Source: Flavobacterium sangjuense
GTDB taxonomy: Bacteria; Bacteroidota; Bacteroidia; Flavobacteriales; Flavobacteriaceae
Reading direction: 5' to 3'
Assembly: GCF_004797125.1 (NCBI RefSeq)
Contig: NZ_CP038810.1
Coordinates: forward strand, 806,001 to 870,000
DNA: 64,000 nucleotides
Shown: positions 52,113-60,397 of the stretch, piece by piece
How positions within the stretch are numbered: the stretch's first letter is position 1
How the letters are laid out: each line of letters begins with the position of its first letter
Notes under the pieces: model-generated
Databases searched by the model: none
Seen by the model: only the letters and a program-made list of their open reading frames with translations
Told to the model about the DNA's origin: nothing
Position numbers and translations under genes: made by a program

Positions 52113-53348
52113 TTAAGCGTCTAATTCGCCGGCAATTACATTTAAACTTGATAATATTACGATAGCATCGGATAACATTCCGCCTTTAATCATTTCAGTG
52201 TAGGCTTGGTAATAGATATAACAAGGTCTTCTGAATTTCAATCGGTATGGCGTTCTGCTTCCATCTGTTATTAGATAAAATCCTAATTCTCCGTTTCCGC
52301 CTTCCACAGCATGATAAATTTCATCAACAGGAACCGGAACTTCACCCATCACAATTTTGAAGTGATAAATTAACGCTTCCATATTGGTGTAAACATCTTC
52401 TTTCGGAGGTAAATAATAATCGGGAACATCAGCGTGGATTGGGCCTTCCGGTAATTTAGCTAAGGCTTGTCTGATAATGCTCAAACTTTCCCAAACTTCG
52501 GCATTACGAACGCAAAAACGGTCATAAGTATCTCCAGATTTTCCAACCGGAACAGTAAATTCAAAATCTTCATAAGAAGAATAAGGTTGAGCCACACGGA
52601 CATCATAATCAATTCCGGCCGCACGTAAATTTGGACCTGTTAATCCGTATTGCATTGCTTTTTCAGCAGTAATCGGACCAACGTTAACGGTTCTGTCTAT
52701 AAAGATTCTGTTTCTTTCAAAAAGGTTTTCGAATTCTTTCCAGGCAACCGGAAATTCTTCAAGGAAAGTGTTTAGCAATTCAAACGCTTTTGGTGACCAA
52801 TCTCTTTCGAAACCGCCAATTCTTCCCATGTTAGTTGTTAAACGGGCACCACAAATTTCTTCGTAGATTTCATATACTTTTTCCCTGAATTGAAAAACAT
52901 AAAGGAAACCAGTGTAAGCACCAGTATCAACTCCAAGGATAGAATTACAAATCAAGTGGTCTGTAATTCGGGCTAATTCCATTACGATAACTCTCAAATA
53001 TTGCGCGCGTTTTGGCACTTCAATATTCAATAATTTTTCTACAGTCATCCACCAAGCCATGTTGTTGATTGGCGACGAACAATAGTTCATACGGTCTGTC
53101 AACACATTGATTTGGTAAAACGGACGGTTTTCTGCAATTTTTTCAAAAGCTCTGTGAATGTAACCAACGGTTGGTTCGGCATCTAAAATACGCTCACCAT
53201 CCATCAATAAAATATTCTGAAAAATCCCGTGAGTAGCCGGATGCGTTGGGCCTAAATTTAAGATAGAAAATTCACTTCCGTCTTCATTTCGGCTTTGTTC
53301 TATGATTTTAGCATAGCGATGCTCTGGTGGTAATAATAAATCTGACAT
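52113..53348 (-). CDS. nuoD: NADH-quinone oxidoreductase subunit D
   Basis: NuoD is the hydrogenase-like subunit that forms the quinone-binding cavity with NuoB. The 411 residues show LNLGPTHPATHGIFQNILLMDGERI with the quinone-contact His, VGYIHRAFEKIAENRPFYQ, and RVAQPYSSYEDFEFTVPVG. The C-terminus ends in the typical VIAGELDA. NuoC and NuoD are separate genes here, with the stop of nuoC immediately before the nuoD start. Confidence 0.97.
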   Translation of the reverse strand: MSDLLLPPEHRYAKIIEQSRNEDGSEFSILNLGPTHPATHGIFQNILLMDGERILDAEPTVGYIHRAFEKIAENRPFYQINVLTDRMNYCSSPINNMAWWMTVEKLLNIEVPKRAQYLRVIVMELARITDHLICNSILGVDTGAYTGFLYVFQFREKVYEIYEEICGARLTTNMGRIGGFERDWSPKAFELLNTFLEEFPVAWKEFENLFERNRIFIDRTVNVGPITAEKAMQYGLTGPNLRAAGIDYDVRVAQPYSSYEDFEFTVPVGKSGDTYDRFCVRNAEVWESLSIIRQALAKLPEGPIHADVPDYYLPPKEDVYTNMEALIYHFKIVMGEVPVPVDEIYHAVEGGNGELGFYLITDGSRTPYRLKFRRPCYIYYQAYTEMIKGGMLSDAIVILSSLNVIAGELDA

Positions 53349-53888
53349 TTATAATGTTGAATTATCCATTTGACTTTTTACTGGCGTTCTTCCGAAGAAA
53401 CGGTCGTCTTTATCTGTTCTTCCGCTGTCTTCTAATGGGAATTCCTTTCGCATTGGGAAAGAAACCATTTCATCCATGTTTAAGATTCGCTTCAATTGCG
53501 GATGCCCTTTGAAATTGATTCCGAAGAAATCCCAAGCTTCTCTTTCCATCCAATTGGCGCAGAGAAACAAATCGGTTATCGTTGCTACTTCTGCAGGATC
53601 AGGCAAATAAGTTTTTACGCGGATTCTAACATTTTCAATCCAATTGTGCAATTGATACACCACGGCAAACTGATGATCATCATCATTGTCGGGGAAATGA
53701 ATTCCGGTCAAATCGGTTAAAAAATGGAAGTTTAAGCTTTCGTCTTCTTTCAACGTTTGAATTACTTCATGTATCGTTTCTGAAGTAGCTTCGAAGGAAA
53801 AAATATCTCTTTTCATTTCAAAATTCAGCACATTATTGCCAAATTTTTTAGATAAATTTTCTTGTATGTATGCAGTTTCTAAAGCCAT
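53349..53888 (-). CDS. nuoC: NADH-quinone oxidoreductase subunit C
   Basis: The 179 residues match the 30-kDa subunit: FHFLTDLTGIHFPDNDDDHQFAVVYQLHNW, then VRIRVKTYLPDPAEVATITDLFLCANWMEREAWDFFGINFKGHPQLKRIL, which is the family signature. It is a peripheral-arm scaffold without cofactors. One base separates it from nuoB. Confidence 0.95.
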   Translation of the reverse strand: MALETAYIQENLSKKFGNNVLNFEMKRDIFSFEATSETIHEVIQTLKEDESLNFHFLTDLTGIHFPDNDDDHQFAVVYQLHNWIENVRIRVKTYLPDPAEVATITDLFLCANWMEREAWDFFGINFKGHPQLKRILNMDEMVSFPMRKEFPLEDSGRTDKDDRFFGRTPVKSQMDNSTL

Positions 53889-53889
53889 A

Positions 53890-54435
53890 TTATAGGTTAT
53901 AAGAAGCTAATAATTCTTTGTATTCCGGTGAATTTCTTCTGCGGACAGATTCGTTTTTCACCAATTCCTGTAATTGCATTACGCCATCCACAATTTGTTC
54001 CGGTCTAGGAGGACAGCCCGGAACGTAAACGTCTACCGGAATTACTTTGTCAATTCCCTGTAAAACAGAATACGTATCAAAAACACCACCTGAAGAAGCG
54101 CAAGCCCCAACAGCAATTACCCAACGAGGTTCTGACATTTGTTCGTAAACCTGACGTAAAATTGGCGCCATTTTTTTAGAAATCGTTCCCATTACCATTA
54201 GCATGTCGGCTTGGCGTGGAGAGAAACTAACTCTTTCTGAACCAAAACGCGCTAAGTCATAATGAGAAGCCATTGTTGCCATAAATTCAATTCCACAACA
54301 AGACGTGGCGAAAGGCAATGGCCAAAGTGAATTGGCACGTGCTAAACCAACGACATCGTTTAGTTTTGTAGCGAAGTAACCTTCACCAACAACTCCTTCC
54401 GGCGGAGCAACCATATTTGTTTTTGTATCGCTCAT
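53890..54435 (-). CDS. nuoB: NADH-quinone oxidoreductase subunit B
   Basis: NuoB carries the terminal 4Fe-4S cluster N2, which reduces quinone. The 181 residues show the tandem cysteines in SCCGIEFMA, a further Cys in VGACASSGG and one in VPGCPPRPEQIVDGVMQLQ. It follows nuoA after 13 bases. Confidence 0.97.
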   Translation of the reverse strand: MSDTKTNMVAPPEGVVGEGYFATKLNDVVGLARANSLWPLPFATSCCGIEFMATMASHYDLARFGSERVSFSPRQADMLMVMGTISKKMAPILRQVYEQMSEPRWVIAVGACASSGGVFDTYSVLQGIDKVIPVDVYVPGCPPRPEQIVDGVMQLQELVKNESVRRRNSPEYKELLASYNL

Positions 54436-54448
54436 TGCAATTATATTT

Positions 54449-54814
54449 TTATTCCCATTCTAGTGCTTTCTTCTTGATAATATAGAAGAATCCAACTAAA
54501 AGCAACATCATAAAAATCACCATTTTAATCATTCCTTCAATTCCCAATGCTTTGAAATTGATAGCCCATGGATATAAGAAAATTACTTCGACATCAAACA
54601 GGACAAATAAAATTGCCACTAGGAAATATTTTACAGAGAAAGGAATCCTTGCATTACCAACAGATTCTATTCCGCATTCGAAGTTTTTGTCTTTGTTTTT
54701 TGAGTGTCTTTTTGGCCCTAAATAGCCTGAGCCAATGATGGTCATAACCACAAATCCTACTGCTAAACCTGCTTGCATGAGGATTGGTAAATAATCTAAT
54801 TGATTAGATTGCAT
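54449..54814 (-). CDS. nuoA: NADH-quinone oxidoreductase subunit A
   Basis: ATG at 54814 gives 121 residues (MQSNQLDYLPILMQAGLA), the normal size; an upstream in-frame start would add 12 residues that are not typical. Three transmembrane helices flank the cysteine-containing loop NFECGIESVGNARIPFSVKYFLVAILFVLFDVEVIFLYPWA, the strongest signature of the subunit. It is the first gene of the operon; the promoter lies 34 bases upstream. Confidence 0.95.
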   Translation of the reverse strand: MQSNQLDYLPILMQAGLAVGFVVMTIIGSGYLGPKRHSKNKDKNFECGIESVGNARIPFSVKYFLVAILFVLFDVEVIFLYPWAINFKALGIEGMIKMVIFMMLLLVGFFYIIKKKALEWE

Positions 54815-54847
54815 AATGGGTAAAATTTGAAGTAATTTAAATAGGCA

Positions 54848-54878
54848 CAAATATACATCGCATTATTTAATTGGCAAA
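54848..54878 (-). promoter_or_regulatory. Promoter of the nuo operon
   Basis: On the minus strand TTTG (54875-54878), a 19-base spacer and TATATTTG (54848-54855) match the Bacteroidota housekeeping consensus at every defined position. It lies 34 bases upstream of the nuoA start codon and is one of the clearest promoters in the window. Confidence 0.85.
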
Positions 54879-54963
54879 AATCAAGCGATAAACGTTTGGT
54901 TTTTACTTCTTAAAAAACCTTATTTAAATTCATTTTAAATAATGAATTTTAAAACATAAAAAA

Positions 54964-54986
54964 ACGTCCCGAATTATTCGGGACGT
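54964..54986 (-). terminator. Terminator of the cold-shock gene
   Basis: A perfect 10-bp GC-rich stem (ACGTCCCGAA with TTCGGGACGT) with a 3-base loop is followed on the minus strand by a U-run, given by the A-run at 54958-54964. It lies 33 bases after the csp stop. Confidence 0.88.
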
Positions 54987-55019
54987 CTTTTAATCTAGGT
55001 AATCAAAAAATAATATATA

Positions 55020-55220
55020 TTAGTCTTCGATAGCTACTACTTGAGCTGCTACTTTACCTTTTCTACCTTCTTCTTCTTCGTAAGATACTTTATCTCCTTC
55101 GTTTAAACCTTCAGATTTAACTCCAGTAGCATGTACGAAAATGTCTTTTCCTGTTTCATCATCTGTGATAAAACCGTAACCTTTTGATTCGTTGAAAAAT
55201 TTTACTGTTCCTGTGCGCAT
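55020..55220 (-). CDS. Cold-shock-domain protein
   Basis: The 66 residues form a single cold-shock (OB-fold) domain that binds single-stranded RNA and DNA. Both RNA-binding motifs are intact: KGYGFI (RNP1) and DIFVHA (RNP2). The C-terminal half is acidic (YEEEEGRKGKVAAQVVAIED). It probably works as an RNA chaperone. A good promoter lies 30 bases upstream and a strong terminator follows, so it is a single-gene unit; the name cspA-like would fit, but the paralogue cannot be fixed. Confidence 0.95.
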   Translation of the reverse strand: MRTGTVKFFNESKGYGFITDDETGKDIFVHATGVKSEGLNEGDKVSYEEEEGRKGKVAAQVVAIED

Positions 55221-55249
55221 TTTGTATTGTAAAAATTATTAATAATGGT

Positions 55250-55278
55250 CAAAGATAAATTTTTTGACGACATAACAA
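55250..55278 (-). promoter_or_regulatory. Promoter of the cold-shock gene
   Basis: On the minus strand TTG (55276-55278), 18 bases and TATCTTTG (55250-55257) fit the Bacteroidota consensus. The 5' leader would be about 25 bases, shorter than the long cold-responsive leader of E. coli cspA. Confidence 0.7.
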
Positions 55279-55379
55279 GCATTTCAATGTTAAATAATTA
55301 AAAATTTGTTAAATTTTTTTCCGTTCTCTAAAAACTTGATAGAGAAATACTTGAGACATTTTAAATTAAAGTATAAAAA

Positions 55380-55413
55380 AAGCAACTGTTTTTAATTATT
55401 TGAACAGTTGCTT
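55380..55413 (-). terminator. Terminator of aspS
   Basis: An 11-bp perfect stem (AAGCAACTGTT with AACAGTTGCTT), a 12-base loop and an A-run at 55374-55381, which gives the U-run on the minus-strand transcript, lie 30 bases after the aspS stop. Confidence 0.88.
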
Positions 55414-55443
55414 CTTAAAATTCTGTGAATTTGATATAAATTA

Positions 55444-57192
55444 CTACAAATCAAGTTTTATGTATAATTCTTTCAATTGAGTTTCATCAATTGCCGATGG
55501 TGCGTCAATCATAACATCTCTTCCCGAATTGTTTTTTGGGAAAGCAATGAAGTCCCGAATTGTTTCCTGACCGCCCAAAATTGCTACTAATCTGTCCAAT
55601 CCAAAAGCCAATCCACCGTGTGGTGGCGCACCAAATTGGAACGCATTCATCAGGAAACCAAACTGTTCTTCAGCCTGTTCCGGAGTGAATCCTAAAAGTG
55701 AGAACATTCTGCTTTGCAAGTCTTTATCGTGGATTCTGATTGAACCACCTCCGATTTCATTTCCGTTCAAAACCATATCGTAAGCATTGGCACGAACTTT
55801 TCCCGGTTCGGTTTCAATCAGTTTCATGTCTTCCGGTTTTGGAGACGTAAACGGATGATGCATCGCATGATAACGGCCACTTTCTTCATCAAATTCCAAC
55901 AAAGGAAAATCGACAACCCAAAGCGGCGCGAAAACTTCCGGATTTCTTAATCCCAAACGTGTTGCCAATTCCATACGAAGAGCCGAAAGTTGCGAACGCG
56001 TTTTATCAGCCGGACCGGAAAGGACAAAAATCATATCACCAGCTTTGGCATTGGTTACTTCTGCCCACTTTTTCAAATCGTCCTGGTCGTAGAATTTATC
56101 AACAGATGATTTGAATGTTCCGTCTTCTTCACATTTTACATATACCATTCCGGATGCTCCAACCTGAGGGCGTTTCACCCAGTCAATCAAAGCGTCAATT
56201 TCTTTTCTTGTATATGAAGCACAATTTGGAGCAGCAATTCCAACTACCAATTCAGCCGAGTTGAAAACGCCAAAATCTTTATGCTGGGCAACCGAATTTA
56301 ACTCGCCAAACTTCATATCAAAACGAATATCCGGTTTGTCATTTCCGTAGGTTTTCATGGCATAATCGTAGGTGATTCTCGGGAATTTATCTACTTCGAT
56401 GCCTTTCAGTTCTTTTAGCAAATGACGTGTCAATCCTTCAAAAACATTTAAAATATCTTCCTGTTCAACGAATGCCATTTCGCAATCGATTTGGGTGAAT
56501 TCAGGTTGTCTGTCGGCACGTAAATCTTCATCACGGAAACATTTTACAATTTGGAAATATTTATCCATTCCGCCAACCATCAGTAATTGTTTGAAAGTTT
56601 GCGGCGATTGTGGTAAGGCATAAAATTGGCCTTGATTCATTCGGCTTGGCACCACAAAATCTCTTGCGCCTTCCGGAGTTGACTTAATTAAATATGGTGT
56701 TTCTACTTCACAAAAATCCAAATCAGATAAATATTTACGCACTTCCATCGCCACTTTGTGACGGAAAAGCAGTGAATTTTTAACCGGATTTCTACGAATA
56801 TCCAGATAACGGTATTTCATTCTGATATCTTCGCCACCATCGGTTTCGTCTTCAATTGTGAAAGGCGGAGTTAAGGCAGTATTTAGAATATTTAATTCAG
56901 AAACCAGAATTTCAACATCACCAGTCGACATATTAGCGTTTTTTGACTCACGTTCAATAACAGTTCCTTTTACCTGAATTACAAATTCTCTTCCAAGTGA
57001 TTTTGCTTTTTCAAAAACGGTTTTGTCTGTTCGTTGTTCGTCAAAAATTAATTGGGTAAGACCATAACGGTCGCGTAAATCAACCCAAATCATAAATCCT
57101 TTATCACGAGATTTTTGAACCCAACCGGCAAGCGTTACTTCTTTGTTAATGTGTGAGGCGTTTAATTCACCATTATTATGACTTCTGTACAT
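55444..57192 (-). CDS. aspS: Aspartyl-tRNA synthetase
   Basis: AspS charges tRNA-Asp with aspartate. The start at ATG 57192 gives 582 residues beginning [26 protein letters not shown], which aligns with the bacterial N-terminal OB domain; a TTG start 6 codons upstream would overlap the -7 box. Class II motifs are [18 protein letters not shown] (motif 2, near residue 215) and [15 protein letters not shown] (motif 3). The bacterial GAD insertion lies between them (about residues 280-410). It is bracketed by its own promoter and terminator. Confidence 0.97.
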   Translation of the reverse strand: MYRSHNNGELNASHINKEVTLAGWVQKSRDKGFMIWVDLRDRYGLTQLIFDEQRTDKTVFEKAKSLGREFVIQVKGTVIERESKNANMSTGDVEILVSELNILNTALTPPFTIEDETDGGEDIRMKYRYLDIRRNPVKNSLLFRHKVAMEVRKYLSDLDFCEVETPYLIKSTPEGARDFVVPSRMNQGQFYALPQSPQTFKQLLMVGGMDKYFQIVKCFRDEDLRADRQPEFTQIDCEMAFVEQEDILNVFEGLTRHLLKELKGIEVDKFPRITYDYAMKTYGNDKPDIRFDMKFGELNSVAQHKDFGVFNSAELVVGIAAPNCASYTRKEIDALIDWVKRPQVGASGMVYVKCEEDGTFKSSVDKFYDQDDLKKWAEVTNAKAGDMIFVLSGPADKTRSQLSALRMELATRLGLRNPEVFAPLWVVDFPLLEFDEESGRYHAMHHPFTSPKPEDMKLIETEPGKVRANAYDMVLNGNEIGGGSIRIHDKDLQSRMFSLLGFTPEQAEEQFGFLMNAFQFGAPPHGGLAFGLDRLVAILGGQETIRDFIAFPKNNSGRDVMIDAPSAIDETQLKELYIKLDL

Positions 57193-57207
57193 TGAGAATA
57201 ATTTTTG

Positions 57208-57215
57208 CAAAAGTA
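57208..57215 (-). promoter_or_regulatory. -7 promoter element of aspS
   Basis: TACTTTTG on the minus strand fits TAnnTTTG exactly and lies 15 bases upstream of the ATG. A correctly spaced TTTG -33 element is not evident. Its position rules against the TTG start codon at 57210. Confidence 0.5.
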
Positions 57216-57269
57216 AAAAACAAATATCAATTAGCTATGGTAAACTTTGAAACAAGTTTTGTTAAAGTG

Positions 57270-57301
57270 TTTGGGGTAGAATTTAGAAAAAACTATATTT
57301 G
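57270..57301 (+). promoter_or_regulatory. Promoter of the TlpA-like thioredoxin gene
   Basis: TTTG (57270-57273), a 20-base spacer and TATATTTG (57294-57301) match the consensus at every defined position. The element ends 27 bases before the ATG at 57329. Confidence 0.85.
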
Positions 57302-57328
57302 GCTTCACTTAAAATTAAAATTTATTTT

Positions 57329-58321
57329 ATGAAAAAATTGTATTTCATTTTAGTTGCATTTGTTTTCTCAAGCATTGGTTTTGCTCAAAAAAACACTATG
57401 ACTTTTCAGGCTGATATTGCCAATAGAAATGGTGATGTTATTTATATTAAAGAAAATAAAAACACGATTCAGGAGATAAAAATTGATAAAGACAATCTAT
57501 TCAAAGCCACTTTTGAAGTTAAAGAAGGACTGTATTTACTATTTGACGGTGTAGAATACACTCAGTTGTTTTTGAAAAACGGGTATAATTTGAAGTTAAC
57601 AATGGATGCTAAAAATTTTGATGCATCAATCAAATATACCGGCAAAGGAGAAGCGGAAAACAATTTTTTAGCCCAATCAACAATTGAGGAAAGCACAATT
57701 AATTATAATGAATTACTTGCTGCGGATGAAGCCAACTTCAATAAAATGGTTGATGCTAAAAAGAATTCAGATTTCCAGAAATTAGATTCAGGTAAATTGG
57801 ATCCAAACTTTGTTGTCTTGCAAAAACAAAATATTGAATCGTCATTGTTTGGCTTGAAACAATATTACAATCAGAAGCTTGCGGGCAAAAAAATGAACAA
57901 TTCAAAAGCACCAAATTTTGATTATGAAAATCATGCCGGTGGAAAAACAACCTTGGAAAGTTTAAAAGGTAAATATGTTTACATTGATCTTTGGGCAACC
58001 TGGTGCGGACCATGTCGTGCTGAAATTCCGTTTTTGAAAGAATTAGAGAAAGGCTTACACGGTAAGAATATTGCTTTCGTAAGCATTTCTACAGATTCTG
58101 AAAAAGACCATGAAAAATGGAGAACATTTGTAAAAGAGAAAGAACTTACAGGCATTCAGTTGTATGCAGACAGAGCGAATATGGATTTTATTAAAGCATT
58201 TAATGTAAATTCAATTCCAAGATTTATTTTGATTGATCCGACAGGAACTGTTGTAGATGCGGATGCAGCAAGACCTTCAGACCCAAAACTAAAAGAGCAA
58301 TTAGCAGGTTTACTTCAATAA
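57329..58321 (+). CDS. TlpA-like thiol:disulfide protein with DUF4369-like domain, exported
   Basis: ATG at 57329 gives 330 residues with a signal peptide (MKKLYFILVAFVFSSIGFAQ). The N-terminal half (about residues 25-180) is a beta-rich DUF4369-like domain, common in Bacteroidota envelope thioredoxins. The C-terminal half is a TlpA/ResA-type thioredoxin with the active site WCGPC in DLWATWCGPCRAEIPFLKEL, and the cis-proline loop SIPRFILIDPTG. It probably reduces disulfides of envelope proteins, for example in cytochrome maturation; the partner is unknown. It has its own strong promoter and is convergent with olsF. Confidence 0.9.
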   Translation: MKKLYFILVAFVFSSIGFAQKNTMTFQADIANRNGDVIYIKENKNTIQEIKIDKDNLFKATFEVKEGLYLLFDGVEYTQLFLKNGYNLKLTMDAKNFDASIKYTGKGEAENNFLAQSTIEESTINYNELLAADEANFNKMVDAKKNSDFQKLDSGKLDPNFVVLQKQNIESSLFGLKQYYNQKLAGKKMNNSKAPNFDYENHAGGKTTLESLKGKYVYIDLWATWCGPCRAEIPFLKELEKGLHGKNIAFVSISTDSEKDHEKWRTFVKEKELTGIQLYADRANMDFIKAFNVNSIPRFILIDPTGTVVDADAARPSDPKLKEQLAGLLQ

Positions 58322-58339
58322 AAAAGCTAAATTATAAAT

Positions 58340-58369
58340 AAAAAAGCCCTGAGAAATCAGGGCTTTTTT
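58340..58369. terminator. Bidirectional terminator overlapping the olsF stop codon
   Basis: A perfect 13-bp stem (AAAAAAGCCCTGA with TCAGGGCTTTTTT) with a GAAA loop separates the convergent thioredoxin and olsF genes. The last bases of the right arm are part of the olsF stop codon (58368-58370), so for olsF the hairpin begins inside the stop codon. Confidence 0.92.
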
Positions 58370-60179
58370 ATTTATAATTTTTCTCTTTGCGTTCAAGTTC
58401 AGCCTGAAATTCTTCCATGACAGGTTTTACCGTGCTTTCGGGTAAATCTGCGATTCGGATGTACATCAATCCGTCAACGGCATTGTTGAATAATGGGTCA
58501 ACATTAAAGGCAACAACCCGCGCATTTTGCTTGATGTATTTTTTAATCAATACGGGAAGCCTCAAACTTCCAGGTTCTACTTCGTCAATGATTTTGTCGA
58601 ATTTATTCAAATCTGATTCGGTTTCATTAAAGACAAAATCCTTGTCGGCATCTTTTAGTTTTACCTTGAATTCTTTTTTAGGGTGAATGTATTGCGCCAC
58701 ATAAGGATCATAATAATGCGACTTCATAAATTCAATCATCAACGATTTCGAAAACTCGGTAAATTGGTTACTGATACTCACACCGCCAATCAAATATTTG
58801 TGTTCAGGATAACGCAAAGTCGTGTGCACAATTCCTTTCCAAAGCAGGAATAAAGGCATTGGTTTTTGCTGGTATTCATTGATAATAAACGCTCTTCCCA
58901 TTTCGATAGATTGTTCCATCATGCCATACAGTTCCGGCTCAAATCGGAATAAATCCTGAAGATAAAAACCTTCGATACCATATTTTGGAAAAATCTCCGA
59001 ACCCAATCCCATTCGGTAAGCTCCTGCTATAAGTTGGGCATCATCATCCCATAAAAACATATGGTGATAATAGTTGTCGAATCGGTCTAAATCAATCGAC
59101 TCATTTGTTCCCTCTCCAACGGCTCTAAAAGTAATTTCACGTAAACGACCAATTTCGTGAAGAATGTTCGGAATTTTATCTGCGGCAACCAGAAAAACTA
59201 TATAGTTTTTACTTTGTAACAAACGATGGTCGCTATCTCTTAAAGCTGCAATTTCCTCTAATATCTTATCTTGATTCGCTGGCAGGGCAATCTGCTTTGG
59301 ACTTTTAGGCGTTTTTAAATTCAGGTTTAGGTTTTGCGGGTCAAAAATTTTGCTTTCCTTGTTGAAAGAATTGGACAGCATATAAGTCTTTTTTCTCAGG
59401 AATTCAGAGTATTCTTCGATGCTTTTATGTTCATTTTGCTCGGCAACCGAAATGGCTTTACCAATACGAACTTTAATCACACGGTCTTTTTGAGTTAACA
59501 GTTCTGAAGGTAATTTTGCGGTTCTGAGTGTTGGATTTATTTTGGATAACAGATAGAAAAAGCGACTGTTTTTGGCATGAAAATAAATAGGAACAACAGG
59601 AACCTGCGCTTTTCGAATTACTTTTATAGCGCCTTCTTCCCAAGCTTTATCAACTACTAATTGTCCGTCTTTATAAGTAGAAACTTCTCCGGCAGGAAAC
59701 ATTCCCAAAGGTTTTCCATCGCTCAAATGACGCAAAGTTTCCTTAATTCCAATCACGCTCGACTTAGCATCCTTGTGGGTTTCAAAAGGATTTACCGGCA
59801 TGATATATTGTTTCATTGGCTCAATGCGATGCAAGAGGAAGTTGGCTATAATCTTGAAGTCAGGTTCTTTTTCGAGCATCAATTTCAATAACAAAATACC
59901 ATCAATTCCACCTAAAGGATGATTGGAAATGGTAATGTAGGCACCGTCTTTTGGTAATCGTTTAAAGTCTTCTTCCGGAATTTCAAATTTGATTTGGAAC
60001 TCATCCAAAATAGCATTCAGGAATTCTACTTCGCTTAAGTGTTTATTTCGGTCATAAATTTTATTTAAGGTCGAAATTTTTAAAGCTTTCATTAGTAACC
60101 AGCCGCAAAAAGTTCCGAAAACTCCGTACTTATCTACGTTTATTGCTTTTGCAACTTCTTTTGCGGTAACTAAACCCAT
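58368..60179 (-). CDS. olsF: Bifunctional ornithine-lipid synthase OlsF (acyltransferase fusion)
   Basis: The 603 residues (ATG at 60179, MGLVTAKEVAKAINVDKYG) fuse two acyltransferases. The N-terminal PlsC-like half has NHPLGGIDG at residues 86-94, the class's His/Asp box, and GMFPAGEVS. The C-terminal half from about residue 315 resembles the OlsB-type N-acyltransferase fold (NYIVFLVAADKIPNILHEIGRLREITFRAVGEG, then YHHMFLWDDDAQLIAGAYRMGLG and FQPELY-like FEPELYG). In OlsF the C-terminal domain acylates the ornithine amino group and the N-terminal domain adds the second acyl chain, making a phosphorus-free membrane lipid. OlsF was described from Serratia and Flavobacterium. Glycine or another amino acid could replace ornithine as head group. 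A TTG start further upstream is disfavoured because it overlaps the -7 element. Confidence 0.85.
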   Translation of the reverse strand: MGLVTAKEVAKAINVDKYGVFGTFCGWLLMKALKISTLNKIYDRNKHLSEVEFLNAILDEFQIKFEIPEEDFKRLPKDGAYITISNHPLGGIDGILLLKLMLEKEPDFKIIANFLLHRIEPMKQYIMPVNPFETHKDAKSSVIGIKETLRHLSDGKPLGMFPAGEVSTYKDGQLVVDKAWEEGAIKVIRKAQVPVVPIYFHAKNSRFFYLLSKINPTLRTAKLPSELLTQKDRVIKVRIGKAISVAEQNEHKSIEEYSEFLRKKTYMLSNSFNKESKIFDPQNLNLNLKTPKSPKQIALPANQDKILEEIAALRDSDHRLLQSKNYIVFLVAADKIPNILHEIGRLREITFRAVGEGTNESIDLDRFDNYYHHMFLWDDDAQLIAGAYRMGLGSEIFPKYGIEGFYLQDLFRFEPELYGMMEQSIEMGRAFIINEYQQKPMPLFLLWKGIVHTTLRYPEHKYLIGGVSISNQFTEFSKSLMIEFMKSHYYDPYVAQYIHPKKEFKVKLKDADKDFVFNETESDLNKFDKIIDEVEPGSLRLPVLIKKYIKQNARVVAFNVDPLFNNAVDGLMYIRIADLPESTVKPVMEEFQAELERKEKNYK

Positions 60180-60206
60180 GTATAGCTTTGATTTTTGAGT
60201 AGGAAA

Positions 60207-60214
60207 CAAAGATA
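60207..60214 (-). promoter_or_regulatory. -7 promoter element of olsF
   Basis: TATCTTTG on the minus strand fits TAnnTTTG and lies 27 bases before the ATG at 60179. No well-spaced TTTG -33 element was found. Confidence 0.5.
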
Positions 60215-60247
60215 ACAATTCTACTCAAATAGCAGAATGAAATTGAA

Positions 60248-60327
60248 GATTGTTGATTAACGATTTGTGATTTTCGAAGTGAAAAAAAAATCTGTAATCT
60301 TATATCGTTAATCTTAAATCACAAATC
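60248..60327. repeat. Facing arrays of degenerate heptamers (GATTnnn)
   Basis: On the plus strand four in-phase heptamers are read from 60248: GATTGTT, GATTAAC, GATTTGT, GATTTTC. On the minus strand six are read from 60327 leftwards: GATTTGT, GATTTAA, GATTAAC, GATATAA, GATTACA, GATTTTT. Two units are identical in both arrays, giving perfect inverted repeats of 10 (60255-60264 with 60304-60313) and 12 bases (60262-60273 with 60316-60327). These two pairings overlap, so only one can form at a time. The array fills the gap between the divergent olsF and exonuclease III genes. Confidence 0.65.
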
Positions 60328-60336
60328 AATTTTATT

Positions 60337-60344
60337 TACATTTG
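60337..60344 (+). promoter_or_regulatory. Possible -7 element of the exonuclease III gene
   Basis: TACATTTG fits TAnnTTTG and lies 53 bases before the start codon. The -33 position would fall inside the heptamer array and shows no TTTG, so support is limited. Confidence 0.4.
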
Positions 60345-60397
60345 ACCCAAGGCCTTTTTGCCGAACTAAACGAAGTTAAAAACTCTTATTACTACTC

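Noticed and set aside
57193..57210. Upstream TTG start for aspS
   Set aside because: It would place the start codon on the -7 promoter element and adds six residues not typical of bacterial AspRS.
60180..60218. Upstream TTG start for olsF
   Set aside because: The 13 extra codons overlap the TATCTTTG promoter box, and the ATG at 60179 gives the expected N-terminus.
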